Shown here in pieces: positions 35,520 through 48,629 of a stretch of 64,000 nucleotides of DNA. The notes below the pieces were generated by a model. The model had not been told where the DNA came from, did not search any database, and was given only the letters and a program-made list of their open reading frames with translations. Position numbers and translations under genes: made by a program. The first letter of the stretch is position 1; every line of letters starts with the position of its first letter. Source of the DNA: Apostichopus japonicus (lineage: Eukaryota > Echinodermata > Holothuroidea > Aspidochirotida > Stichopodidae); contig NC_092568.1 of the NCBI RefSeq assembly GCF_037975245.1, positions 11,927,501-11,991,500 of the forward strand. The letters run 5' to 3'.

Positions 35520-38500
35520 TCTGAAAATAACGAGTTTTTAAAAGTAATAAAATATTAAGACACGTGACGCTGCCACTGGTAGGAATCTCCTCGTTAATCG
35601 AACATTCCTCGTTTTTGCCCCTTCCCCTATTTGTTTAATTTTTATAAGTATAAGGTTGTATATAATGACGCGTGGTGATTTTCACCACCTCCTTAGTTTA
35701 GAACTTCGATATATACTGTTTTTAAGTCTTTAAGGCCCTCTGATTTACCCTGTGTGGAACCTTTACGGGGTATTCCAGTAACGATTGTCACCCCTTAATC
35801 CCTCGATCGATGTAATCCTTTGTATTGGGTCCTTTCGTAGTAGTTGGTTTACTCTAGTTGCCTAGGAATACAGATTGGGGACTATTCATACAGAGCAGGT
35901 TCTATTCTATATGGGAGTGAATAGGGGGTGCAAGACATTCCCGTAAAGGGTTGACGTATAAGTATCACGTGATAGTATATGTCATTGTCTGATTGACGAA
36001 AGTTAAAATAATCTTTTACCCGACAACTGAGTCAACACTTCTCTGTTTATCTCAAATGGATGTATCGAATTATTAGATACAATCCTTGATATATTTGATC
36101 GATAAGAACTTATGTGTTCTTCAAGTTTTCTGTTACAAACATTCATAATATGTGCCTAACAGGTAAGGTTTAGAGTCTGGGATTTTCAATATGAATGAAT
36201 TTACAAGAGGATTACAATGTTATTATAAATATCCATTTCACATAATAGTTCAGAAATGAGTTTAAATGAGTAAAATATGGAGTGAGCGGTTCTAATTCTC
36301 AATTAAACATTTGATGTATACGTTTTGATTGGAAGTTTCGTGGTTGGATCACTATTTTTTATTATACCATATGTTGATATTAAATTGTTGAAATGCAATC
36401 GGATTGTAACCTGCTTGCAGTTGTATTCTCCGTATGCATGTTTTCCTTCTGTTCACGAGCCTCCGCTATTCTTTCATAATCAGTCGCTTTTATTATGTAC
36501 ACCTGAAACATAACGAATTTATGTATGAGAACTATGGGATAAACACGTCCACTTCTTGCATAGATTGGGTACCCCTGATTGCACAATAAATCAGTGAGGC
36601 ATGTTTTTTCTTTGTGTAGGCCGACTGATAGTAACTTTCAATAAAGAGAAAAAACGGGGAATGTCAAATGCAGGAGCGTATCCAGTGTTGCGCAGAGGGG
36701 CGCGCGCCCCAGTTTAGCCCCCTTACCCCCACCCCCCCCCCCCCAAAAAAAACCCATCAAAATGTACACCTATGACGCTGTAGTATACAACAGTTATACA
36801 ATACTTCTTATTTGTTCAGGTAAATGTCCTATCAATATGACTGGTAATTTAGAACTATATACTGTGGATAGGTCTGATATGATATCCCCACAACTTCGAC
36901 TATTGGCTATTAAGACACCTGACTGAGAGATTTCGTTTAACGATGAATTATAAATTATGATTGGTTAATTGAGTGTGCGTACACACTGTGCTTAATTAAG
37001 ATCGAATTTCGCTCCGTTAGCGTAAGCATTACATACAAATTAATGATGAGAGTCATGTTCCGAGCTGTGCCGACCAGCAGTTTCTGTATTTCTTGTAGTA
37101 CAAGTCAATCACATTGCTATGTCCAACGACACGATCGTACAAATTAGAAAATAACTTCGTCGAATTAAGAATTGCTTATAATCGAAAGAACCTGTGCTTA
37201 TTCGAATGAAGAAATGTTCGTACACATTAGCAACATTCAATGTTTAATCATCGTTCGATCCGGATTATCATCGGACGAAGATACTTTCTTATATAGTGTA
37301 TCATTAAAGGAGCATAATATCATCCTTTTAGACTTAAACGTTTATTTTTAAAGAATTTTAATGCATACACTCGGATTTCCCCTAATGTTGGCCACTTTGA
37401 CGGATACATGATCATAATTACTGGCTATATCAAAATTTTGCATCTTAAAAGACTAGAATAAATCTTTGGAAAATGTGCGAAGTCACTAATCGAGAAACGA
37501 CTCAAAGTTGCAGTATATAGGCTTACTCGCGCATACGTATACTACAGGAGCCTTAATGTTATACAGAAGCCAAATCTACCTTCGTACGTATATTTGCCGA
37601 TTTTCTTTGGAATTGCTCGAGACAAATTAGGCCTAGCTGCGTATTAATAATTCTACGACATGTTTTACGATGTTCTTCACTTTCATTTGATGGAAGAAGA
37701 TCAGAGTTCATACTGCACAGAGATATAAGTTTCCAATGTGTATCTGCCTAACCTTAGTTTGTAGAAAATATTGATGTTGTAGTCTTCACAAGTATGGAGA
37801 CATAAAAAAGGCGCTCATAGTGGCGAGTGAATTTTGCGTTTGGCGAGTAGATTTTTAGTCACGCTCGCTAAATGGCGACTACCTTTAAAAATATTTGTCG
37901 AGGTATGATACTTATCCACTTCATGATTGATATTTTTTCCCCAATATAATAGTCACGCTATGTTAATTATGTGTGTAACGGGACACCAAGCATGTATGAC
38001 GAGAGGTCCCTTCTGCGGTCAAGGGGCGACAACCGGGACATGCGGGAAAGAGCATTTGCTGATTTTAATATAATATATTGCAGGAAAAGTGAAGATTACA
38101 AATAGGAAACCATGACATATATAATCCCCGGGGCCCAACATACGGTTTCTACGATTCTGACAACTAGATTGTCACCGACAAATTAGTTAGATCCCTTGTT
38201 ATGAATGACACATGACCATTTCACCTTTCAGCATTCCAAATCTACTGAGGAGAGAAATTTCAAGACCTGCATTTACTCCCAAAGTATGCTCCCACGGTTG
38301 TTCATTTGTCAACGTGCTAGTAAGAATTTAAATCCTATCTCGAGTATTACCATAAAAAAAAAAAAAAATCGATGAACTAAATATAAAAGTCTTCATAAAA
38401 TGCCTGCCTCTCTCGCCTTAACTTATGCATAAAGTTGAAGATACCGACCAGAATAGAATATGAATGGAAGCGAAATCATGGTGAACTTAGAAAACAAAGC

Positions 38501-38820
38501 AGGAAGTTTACTTATAGGTCTAAATGATATGGCAAAAATCAGCACTACTTTTAGCGGAAGCTTTATGCATCAAAGATGGCAAACTTCATATATCTATATC
38601 GAATGAATATATGCATTATAGGCGACGAACGATAAGGGAACTCAGACGGAGCCTTGGCACACGCTACTGAAGTAATACCGAAGAACAGAAGGATAACCGC
38701 TGAATAACCAACCAATGTGTAAAATAAAGTTCGTCTAGCCTTTTCTAGGTTAGTAACTTTGGAATATTTTGAGTGTACCCTTTACGACATTGAATGTGTA
38801 CTGTCGGCCACGGGTGCAAT
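35520..38820. other. Intergenic, TMEM26 upstream region
   Basis: Should contain the TMEM26 promoter just above 35.51 kb. No further gene. At 36662-36760 there is a G/C-rich element end (GCAGGAGCGTATCCAGTG, then GGGGCGCGCGCCCC and a C-tract followed by A residues). At about 37810-37890 the phrase TGGCGAGT repeats three times on both strands, possibly a decayed inverted repeat. Confidence 0.4.
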
Positions 38821-38828
38821 TAACTCCA

Positions 38829-39670
38829 TGGGCGTAGCCAGGGTTTGCAAAGTTGTAAGCACGACTTTCTGAGCGGAGCGCCACCAACAGTTGGCGCGGA
38901 GCGTACAAGAAAATTTTTGGTTTTGCAAACCCCCCAGATGGCCGGAAACGGCCCTTCCGAGTGTTTATTTTGGTTCCCAGGCCTCTTGCTAACTTGAGAC
39001 ACCTCATTCAATATCACTTTTAAACCCCCAAAAACAAACGAGTTAAAATAGTACGTAATTCAATACTACATAATTTGTTTAAAAGTAGCAAGGTACATGT
39101 ACAGAGTAGTCTTACTTTTCAACTTCTGATACTTGTAGATACAAAGATAGGCCAGAAATGTCTTTGATACAACTATAGCCAGTAATTTTCTTTGATACAA
39201 CTGTAGCTAGTAAATGTTTATCGAAAGGCTGTTTTGGAACTTGGAACGCCGATCGTGACAACAACAGGCCACAAAGTGCTGCAGCTCTATACATATAGCC
39301 TAAAGTCTGTTAATCAACGATAGGCTTATTTGACTGTGGAATGTATCTCAACTGAAATTTTATCTGCGTAAACGGGTTCTTAACTAGATGTTAAAAAACT
39401 GACAAGATCGTATCCTTGTCTTTTTCTGCGGGTAGAGTGTTGAATGAAACGGCACGCGATATGAATGACAGCCTAGTTGACAGAAGAATAGGTCACCTAA
39501 TTTAGCCATATGCTTGCCACGTTCATTTCAATAGTTTTTCCTGTCTAGACTCTTAACTCGTCCAGCAAGCTTATGGATTTGAATTATGGGTGTTTTCATA
39601 AAAAAAAGATAACTTGGTCAAAGAAAGTGTAGGCCCTGGCCTACAGTACTACATACTTGCTACGCCCCTG
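38829..39670 (+). mobile_element. Non-autonomous DNA transposon, GTAGCCAG-end family, copy B
   Basis: It starts GGGCGTAGCCAGGG and ends GCTACGCCCCTG, which are inverted termini. It is collinear with copy A at 7388-8443 but lacks A's internal G/C-tract insertion, so it shows the simpler, about 840-bp form. The module CTGAGCGGAGCGCCACCAAC, AGATGGCCGGAAACGGCCC and the GATACTTGTAGATACAAAG block are all present. It lies about 250 bp upstream of the BCKDHA start codon. Confidence 0.8.
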
Positions 39671-39917
39671 AACTCAACTGCAAAAATAGAAATTACTCTG
39701 AAACCAACTGCTTGCTTGAAAAACATTATGCGATCTGATATTGTGTAAATGAAAACTTGGTAACGTAACTGCTGTCAACGTGTTATAACATAACATTAAA
39801 ATTATGAACATTTGCATAAATTTGGTATGATGGTTTACCGCACATGGTGCTAATACGGCTTTAGCCTTTAACTAATATGTCATTCTGGTCACCTGTCACT
39901 ACAAGCTTAAAGAAAAA

Positions 39918-42900
39918 ATGTCTCTCCGTGGATTTCTGAGAATTTCCCCCCATTTGCGTCAATTTCGATGCATGCGGTCTGTTCCCACAAATATAAGGCA
40001 TAATGCACGACTCTTGTCTGCTACAGTAAGCAGATTCTCTGTTTCAACCATCACTTCAGATTTCAATTAGTGATAAGGCCCTATAGACTAAATCATATTG
40101 TTTAACGTTAGGCCTAGTGTTATGCCCAGGGTTTAGGCCTAACGTAATACAACTTCAATTTGACTTGGCGGATGGGGTCCCAAGTTGCGTGCATTATCCC
40201 GAATAGCTTAGGATTGTCCTTTGTGCTTTGCATAAAATAGCATTATCGTATCAATAACATCGGCAATCCTACCAAACATTAACTGGGCTAGTAACATGCG
40301 GTGATTACTGTCAGCATCTGCCGAATATGTTACTGTAATAACATGTACTAGTTAATGCTGAAGTTGGCACAAATAAACATTAATTACAACTGGTTTTATA
40401 GGCCAAGCTACTTTAGTACTTGTGTGATGTTGAATTTGCTCCTTAACTTGTGAAGCTCTCAGGTTTTTACATAGATATCTCTTAATTATTTATATACATG
40501 TTACGAATGAAATTTATGATATTAGAAATTAATGTCGATGGAATTGTTTCATTTTCAGTCAGCATTGCGGTCTGATATGGCTATCCCCAGTGATGATGAC
40601 AAATCCCAGTTTCCAGGATCTAAGTCTACTTTCACAGAAAAGCTTGAGTTTCTCCAGCCTGATCTGTATGATGGAATTCCAGTTTACAGGTGAAAATGTG
40701 AAGCTCTATTTGCTATTAAGCTATTGCTGTAATTCATTTTGAAAGGTATATGTTATGTAGTGGGAATGTAGTTACTACTATGCAAAGCAAATTTCAAGAA
40801 AAATCATTTGCATGGAAGAAAATTGGTATGAGATAAGTAGCAAACCAAAAGGAAAAGGCCTTGTTTTTATCCACCAAAAAAAATTGGCAACCAGTGCATT
40901 TCAGTATGTGGTGTGTTATGTCAATTCTTTCAATATCGTTTGTAATTGAAGATCACTTCTAACCTGCTTTCAAATTGCTGTATGAACCACAATTACTGGT
41001 ATCTATAAAGTGAAGCCCCTCTAGAGTCATCCAGTATCATGCACAGCCCTCAGTACAGCTTTCACATTAAACCTTGCAGGATCTTAATATGATGAAGGTG
41101 TTGAATGGAATGTTGTACCCCTGGCAAGCACTAAGAATGATTTTCATTTATATAGCTGTTTTATCATAGTCTATGGATATTAAATATGTAATGTCAAATA
41201 ATGAAATTAAAGTTTTGCTTTCTAGCAATCTGTGGATAATGTTATTGATGGCTCCCCACCCTGAACATGCTGCATTTTCTTTGATCCACAGAGTAATGGA
41301 TAGAAATGGTGATGTTATAGTACCCAGCCAAGATCCTGGTTTGGACCAGGAAACCATCGTCAAAATGTACAAAACCATGACATTATTGAATACTGTGGAT
41401 AAGATCCTGTATGAATCACAGAGACAGGTAGGATATGGCAAAATTAAAATCAGTTTGATAATTATTGAAAATAAATTCAAAGCATGATGAGCTGGCCTTT
41501 TACTTTAGACACTCGAAGAAGATATCTTCAAATCTATAACACAAGGTATCGAAATTATCGAAGCTGTCCACTTTTTCTTGAAATTCATCTTTTTGAAGGA
41601 TTCTTTCTTTTCGACTCACTTCTTTTGAACGAGATGAACGAGGGCCTTGAAGCATGTATGTGTCTATTTGTTTTTTTTACATCACATATTTCTAATATAT
41701 GCCCAAGTATGGTTTTGTTTTGTGAAGTGGTCTTGCTGAACCAAGAGCAATGTTGCTCCATGTAGGTTTCAAAACAGATCTTTGATGCTGTGGAAAACAT
41801 TGGGTAATAGAAATGCAGACTTCACAGGAAATGCTGTCCTTGAGTCAGATTTTAATGAAACCGTTTTGAACTTTTTTCACCCCACACAGGGAAGGATATC
41901 ATTCTACATGACCAATTACGGAGAAGAGGGAACACATATTGGAAGTGCTGCGGCGCTGGATGCAAGGGACATTGTATTTGGCCAGTACAGGGAAGCAGGT
42001 AAACGGTGGTAACCATGGGGCAATGTAAAGATTTTGATGCTGCTTTTCCTATGAATGTCTGTTCAAATATTCCTTTAAGTAAGTGTGTCATGGTAGTCAG
42101 TATCATCGCATTTCTATACGTATGTGACTTTGATACATTCTAATGAGAGATGTTCAAATGGTGCTCGTTGTTTATTTGAAAATTGTACATCGATTTCAGT
42201 TGTTATGCTTAGCCACTTTCTTTAAAGACTAACCATTGTCACAAATTAATTTTGATATGTTGTAGATCATTAAAAAAAATGAAAGTGGCTGGACTACTTA
42301 GTCTAATACACAGAGCTTTAGTTAAGATCTTCAGATGTAAAGCTTAACAGGAAATAAACCATATAGCACCATACAGTTTACCGGTGCTATTTGAACATAA
42401 ACCGTATAGCACCATATACCAGTGCTGTGGCCGAGCGGATAAAGACGGTGGCATTTGAAGTAATGAGGCTTAGCAATCGGGTGGTTCGGGTGCGATACCC
42501 GGCCGGTTCATAGTAATGTGGGTATTTCATCCAAGAGCAATCTACACTTTTCCCATCTGAAATGACTTTCTAAAATTGAAAAGATTCCAAATTTGAGTTA
42601 AATTGTTGAATTGGAAGCAACCCGATGTGTAAGTTGTAATCCATAAGCCCTTGCAGGTTTCTCCCACATTTTTGGTCACTTAAACATCATAAAAATAACT
42701 GCTGATTAGCATAATTATTAAATGTCTTATGGCCTCAAATAACATGCCTGCATAATGTTATGAAAATATTCTTGGATAAATGGCGTTGAAAAGCCATCCG
42801 AATTGGTGTCTTTGTTAATACGAGGTTGAAGAAAGATATTTTGGTTGAGTTATTGAAATTTATAAATTAAAAAATTCCTTTTAACATTAAACTTTGCAAG

Positions 42901-45900
42901 CAGTACTGAGCAGACAAAGTCAGCAGACTGGATAAGCTATAGGAAAGATAAGTTACAATGTTCCTTTCCTTTTACTGTAACATGTCAAGCTATAAATTCT
43001 ACATGCAATCATCCTTCAAAACTAGAGTGTGCCGTCATGAAGTCTGTTAGCCAAACAAGAAAGGTCACGAAAAGCAGATTCTTTGTGGGATGTTTTGTTT
43101 TATTTTGTAAAGATGGCCACGAATGTTGACAGGCACAGTTGAGAGACACATTTTGAGTTTCACTCACTTTCCTTGCCCACAGATTAGAAATGTTCCTTGA
43201 TGATAATAAACTAGACTAAAAAACCAACCTGGAATCCAAACTTACTGATGCTATTGCCCAGACCAACACAATTATATATTAAGTGAAGTGCAGTAAGAAA
43301 TAAAAAATGAAATTTAAGAAGAAATTAGTTAGTAGAAAAACTTGAAATTTCATCATCCTCTTACTCCTCAGTTCATCCTGTTTTCTTTCAGAATTGTAAG
43401 ATAAATATATTTTAACATTAACACCCATCTACTAAAATTATATAGTTATGAGTCGTTTCACTCATATACACATTTGTCTTATTTTTTACTTTCTACCCAA
43501 AGGTGTATTATTATGGAGGGGTTTCAGACTAGACGAGGCTATGAATCAGTGCTACGGCAACGTAAAGGATTTGGGGAAAGGAAAACAGATGCCAGTCCAT
43601 TATGGATCAAAAGATCTTAACTTCTACACCATATCATCTCCCTTAGCAACACAGATGCCTCATGGTAAGTACAATTAAAATGAAAAAGAGATCACTTCTT
43701 GCTATATCTTTCCATAGCCACCAGAGGTGATTTATTGGTAGAGATTTAAATTGGAAATTGAGCAACTGTTCAAATATTTGTAATGAATTGTTGATTCTTC
43801 CAGTTACTAACAACAGAAAGATGCCAAAGTAAAACAAATCCATAATAGCTGTCATTATATTATAGTGCTACGACATTTAAGAAAGTCCTGTCTTTTAAAT
43901 AGACCAAGTGACAATCAAAAAGACTGTAAAATTGTTATCATGCATAGCTGATATGGAATAATTTTTTGAGTAATTAAAATATCCCTGTGTCAATAGAAAA
44001 TTATTTAAAAAAGTATTGAAAGGAGCAAAGACATTTTTGTACTACAGAATGGTACCCAATTCCTCAGTAGCACAGAAAGCAAACAACATTGTACTACAGA
44101 ATGGTACTTAATTTCTCAGTAACACAGAAAGCAAAGAAAGTTTTGTTCATTATATCTCAAATTAGCCATCTCTTTGCAGGAGTGCTTGTTTATTAGATCT
44201 GATATCTTGCTTATCAAGAGTCACTCCAAGATTAATGTATGTCGTCCAGTTACAGAGTTGTTGACAATTGTCAATTCATAATCATGGACGTTAAATGTGA
44301 ATGTAAGAGACTGACTTCGGTCAGCTTGCGGCTTTGATAAGCCAATGAGGCTTCTTCGCGAGTTCCTGCTTGCAGGATGATCTAAAATACATACATACAT
44401 ACATACATACATACATACATACATACATACATACATACATACACACATACAAGTGGGATTGGGTCGCATAGACCCTCTATACCACCCCCGTCCTCCATCT
44501 CCCAAACGCACACATTTTTCACACTGAGCTGAGTAAGATGCATGAGATGAAGTAACCAACAAGCAATGGAATGGAAGGTTTGATAAGAGATTTTTAACTT
44601 TTGGTTTTTTGAACAGCTTCTGGTGCAGCATATGCTATTAAGAGAGCTGGTTTGGATATCTGTGTCATTTGCTACTTTGGTGAAGGCGCTGCTAGCGAGG
44701 GGGATGCTCACGCAGCCTTTAACTTTGCTGCAACGCTAGACGCACCTGTCATATTTTTTTGGTAGGTATATGTTTTGTTTATGTACATATATATATTTAT
44801 ATATATAATTGCAATATATTGAAAAATATATATGTATAGATATAGATATATGCAATAACAGTAGACATATGTCATAATGTCCAAATCTGGTGAGAGGCTT
44901 TCATGGGCCTGTGACAAAAAAAGACCCTTAAGAAACATGAACCCTGTTAAAAATGTTAGCATTGCCTTTGTTTGTTTTCATTCTTGTGTATGTCTTTAAG
45001 ACACCTTTTCAAATAGCAATTCCTATTTGATAGCATAAAATGCCCAAAAATTTGCATAATGGTTTGCATGCAAGATTTGCCTTAATACTACCTTCACAGA
45101 TAGAGACAACAGATCCTATTGTCAGGTTTCAGTGCTTGTTTAAATTCCATGAAAGTATCCCCAATTTCAGTAATATTAGGGGACTTTGAAATACTTGGTA
45201 TTGTGCAAACATAAACAACCATCCCTGATTCCATATCTGTGGTTATGACTTTAAATTTGACCAATTGTTGGACATATCAAATGCAGTAATCTCTCTCTCC
45301 TTCAAAGCCAACCAACTTTTTGTTTTTGCTTCTCACCAGTCGAAATAATGGATATGCCATATCAACGCCAACTAAAGAACAGTACAGGGGTGACGGCATT
45401 GGTGAGTTTTACATTAACAGTTTGAACGGCAAGAACTGTAGCAGTAATCAATCAGTCTGTAAAACTGAAGACCACAAACTCTCATCTTGTTTGACGTTAA
45501 GTTCAATTTCCTGCTTATCCCTCAAACAGTTTGCCTATCTCACTTCCTTTACTCACAAAAGGTCACAAATACTTGTATTTGTGAGGTGTCCTGGCTGAAC
45601 TTTGACCCTCTTACGAACCATTCGATGTCAAATAAGCAGAGTAGACATGTTAGCTTTGAAGTAGTATCTTTCAGCATCTTCTATAGTTTAGTAGGTTTTA
45701 GTCTCTTTACCTGTATGCTTAAATAAATTGCTGGTTTGAATGTTAGGCCAAGCGATGAAATCAAATATAAATAAAGTGATGGGACACCGTCTCTATATAG
45801 TCAAGAGATTCATGGAGTTGTGACAAATTAAAATGGTCTGTATTTAGCACGTTCTTAGCCGTATATGTCATGCCTCATAAATATACTGCAATGGTCTGTC

Positions 45901-47677
45901 GATCTATTTCCAAACCAATGAATGATATGACTAATTTCATCAATTGTATTGTGATTTCCGGTAGACTTTTAACGAATAAATGTTCACAGGTCCTCCAATC
46001 TCTCCTCCTTTGTTTGAGTTTTGTACTAAGAGATTGGGCAAAGTTAAAGCAACAAACGGCCGTAATGCTGTGCCAACTCCCACTTATAACCATTGGCAAA
46101 CCTGCAATACTGATTCTTGAAAATGACAAATTTGTCAACCCCTTTAAACCTGCTTATTTTGATGTGCGTATTTCCCCAGCCATCAGAGGTCCAGCTTACG
46201 GCATCACCACGATACGAGTGGACGGCAACGACGTATTTGCCGTCTATAACGTAGTCAAAGCAGCCAGGAGATTAGCAGTGGAAGAAAGCAAACCTGTACT
46301 GATTGAAGCAATGACCTACCGGTAAATAGATCTGACTCTGTTGTAGGAATTAAAAATTAAAATGAGTGCCCTTGTTAGTACAAGCCCTGTACTATATACG
46401 GCAGTAAATTTTTATCTACATTGTCTATTTTTCTTGGTCCATTATCTCTTTATCCTTTACATGCAAATTTATCTTAACATAATTTCTTAATTTTCATGAA
46501 TGATTTTGGTCGGGGCCAAGTTGCTTTTAGAGTTGGTCATCAATGTATCGTTCAGTTGTTATCTATACAAAAATAAATGAAAGAACAATGATCAACTGAC
46601 AGTCTGTGAATTTAAAGAACAAAGAAATTTCTTGGCTGGAACAGTATTCAAACCAATGACCTCAAGAGTGCAGCCCTCTACCCACTGAGCCATCTCGCCT
46701 ACAGTTGGTGACAATTCCTCTATAGCTAATTTTTTAACTTGATACATTTTATACAGTGTCATGATTTAGTATACTGATGTGGGTCTTGATTATTTTTATT
46801 TTTTTTAATTTATTTTTTGGGTTCTCAATTTTTCAGAGTGGGTCATCACAGCACCAGCGATGACTCTTCAGCTTACCGGTCAGTGGATGAGGTCAGGTAC
46901 TGGGATAAAGAGGACCACCCCATTGGTAGACTGAGGAGGTACATGATCAATAAAGACTACTGGGATGAAGACAAAGAGAAGACCTGGATGCAGGAATCAA
47001 GGAGAAATGTGAGTCAACTACAACCTACAAGGTGTAAGAAAGGGGGAAAAAAAACACAAGATGGCAAATAATTGTTGTGAAATGGGGATATATTCATATC
47101 GGCTCCAAATAGATTCTTGTGTCACTACAGTTATTCTTGGATACTAAGAATCCACAAATTTCAATATTTTTCAGTTCCAACTCATAAAGTAAAGTGACTG
47201 TACTCAAGTTTTGTTTTGCAGTAATGTTCTACTACATTGTTTTTGTTGGTACAGCAGGGAATTCCATATATATTCAAATAAGCAGGATTACCCATATTAG
47301 AAATATGTTTGTATTTGTTCTATGGCATACATGTAATAAAAAACCTTTTTTGGCCGTCAAGTTTATTCCAAAGCTACAGGCTGTAGAGTCCTGTGTGTAC
47401 TGTTTTGTGTTAAACATTAAATTACAATTATTCAATACTGTACTTTTTTTAGGTACACCACTGTTATCAGCCAAGGTGTTCTTTTTTATCCCCATAGGTA
47501 CTGGAAGAGTTTGCGAAGGCAGAAACTTTAAAGAAACCGAGCCCCACAGAGATGATGACTGATGTCCTGGATTCTCTGTCACCGAACCTGGAGAGGCAGC
47601 TAGAGAAGATGAAGAAACATGTGGAGGAATACAAGGAACATTACCCAGTGAGCAATTTCGAGGAGATGAAAGATTGA
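39918..47677 (+). CDS. BCKDHA: Branched-chain 2-oxo acid dehydrogenase E1 alpha subunit
   Basis: Ten exons: 39918-40025, 40559-40689, 41292-41427, 41890-41998, 43503-43664, 44617-44761, 45340-45401, 46180-46321, 46837-47008 and 47498-47677 (TGA). All have GT/AG ends and keep one frame for 448 residues (human 445). Exon 1 encodes a basic, acid-free N-terminus fitting a mitochondrial targeting peptide. Signature blocks are [49 protein letters not shown], the thiamine diphosphate/Mg site [29 protein letters not shown] and [12 protein letters not shown]. The phosphorylation loop [17 protein letters not shown] keeps the serine that BCKD kinase uses to switch the enzyme off. The protein forms the alpha2beta2 E1 that decarboxylates the keto acids of Leu, Ile and Val in the matrix. 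Introns hold a SINE and two tRNA-like relics. Convergent with RAD51. Confidence 0.99.
42421..42510 (+). repeat. tRNA-like sequence (Ser/Leu-type SINE head), BCKDHA intron 4
   Basis: TGGCCGAGCGGATAAAG is a good A-box of the class II (Ser/Leu) type. GGTTCGGGTGCGATACCC resembles the B-box and T arm, with a long variable region between. The acceptor stem does not pair and the anticodon stem is poor, so this is more likely a SINE head or tRNA pseudogene than a working tRNA. Confidence 0.5.
44232..44452 (+). mobile_element. SINE, 5' truncated, with (ATAC)n tail, BCKDHA intron 5
   Basis: Contains TATGTCGTCCAGTTACAGAG, TGGACGTTAAATGTGAATG, CGGTCAGCTTGCGGCTTTGA, CAATGAGGCTTCTTCGCG and GTTCCTGCTTGCAGGATG, then about fifteen ATAC units. 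It matches the body of the 32266-32510 element but lacks the tRNA head. The tail generates a false open frame of alternating Tyr, Val, Cys and Met on the minus strand. Confidence 0.85.
46632..46702 (-). repeat. tRNA-like relic, BCKDHA intron 8
   Basis: Minus strand reads GGCGAGATGGCTCAGTGGGT then AGAGGGCTGCACTCTTGAGG and TCATTGGTTTGAATACTG. A-box (TGGCTCAGTGGGTAGAG) and B-box (GGTTTGAATAC) are clear. Stems are imperfect, so it is most likely a SINE head or tRNA pseudogene. Confidence 0.5.
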
Positions 47678-47950
47678 TCTCACGCCAACAAGAACAAGGT
47701 CCATGAGTATTACCCGCTCTGTCAGCCCCCTCCTCTCCTCCTCCTCAATTGTGACGACAGACCACGTTTTGAAGTCAAATTTATTTATCTGTGAATAACT
47801 TCTTGGGCAGAGAAAAAAACTCTTTTGGGGCTGCTTTGACTTCCTTTCTCTTAAAAGGGAATTTGCAATAAGAGATATTTTGGTGCTTGGTACTTTTCTG
47901 TTTTGTTCAGTTCATCTTAAAGGGCTTAAAGGAGCATATTGTGTTTGAAC

Positions 47951-48037
47951 AATAAAAGAATATATATTCTGGGAGAAAGAGAATTGTCATCCAACACACA
48001 TTGGTAACATTTAATGAGATAATGAAAATCAAATAAA
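47951..48037 (+). terminator. Polyadenylation signals of BCKDHA
   Basis: Two AATAAA hexamers, at 47951-47956 and 48032-48037, lie 270-360 bp after the BCKDHA stop. Either would give a 3' UTR of ordinary length. Confidence 0.6.
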
Positions 48038-48440
48038 GCAATTTTCTCTCTTCAGGTATACTTTAATATTACACAAACTTTAATCATTTCTCTAAGTGCA
48101 GTGACCATATTTAAATGGCTTTTGCTGTGAGTTAATCCACTGACACATTTAAGACCACTGATGTAGTACATTTAAATATAGATCACTATATATTACACAT
48201 ATTTATTATTAACTAATGTATATATTACATTTAACTATTGCACAGACGTATAACATGTAAAGTAACGCCACTGACTGACAGTACATTTAAATATCAATGG
48301 CCACTGTTTCATTACATTTTACCGTATGAACATTGTCGTAGACATGGAGTATAGTTGGAATTTATTTCAAGCTCCGATAGTGCTTCTGGTTCAAACACAG
48401 TATGCTCCTAAGGAATTATCTGTCTTTGGCCTAATCATGT

Positions 48441-48620
48441 GCGTGAGGTTGTACCTTATAGATAATGATGCACACTGATTCTGTCATGAGGTGGATCATA
48501 CCTGTGAGGTTGTACCTTATAGTTAAATGATGCAAACTGATTCTGTCATTAGTTGGATCATATCTGTGAGGTTGTACCTTATAGTTAAATGATGCACAAA
48601 GATTCTGTCATTAGCCTGCC
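48441..48620 (+). repeat. 62-bp tandem repeat, about three units
   Basis: GTGAGGTTGTACCTTATAG begins at 48443, 48504 and 48566 (period 61-62 bp), each unit followed by ATGATGCAnACTGATTCTGTCAT and GTGGATCATA-like sequence. Recently duplicated non-coding sequence downstream of BCKDHA. Confidence 0.85.
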
Positions 48621-48629
48621 ATGCAGGAC

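Noticed and set aside
41173-41487. 104-codon open frame taken as a separate gene
   Set aside because: It is BCKDHA exon 3 (41292-41427) plus flanking intron read through.
42421-42510. Functional tRNA-Ser or tRNA-Leu gene
   Set aside because: A- and B-boxes are present, but the acceptor stem does not pair and the anticodon arm is weak; more likely a SINE head or relic.
44382-44711. Minus-strand open frame ending in repeated Met-Tyr-Val-Cys
   Set aside because: Generated by the (ATAC)n tail of a SINE and by the antisense of BCKDHA exon 6.
48441-48620. CRISPR-like direct repeats
   Set aside because: The repeat is continuous tandem sequence with no unique spacers, and the genome is eukaryotic.
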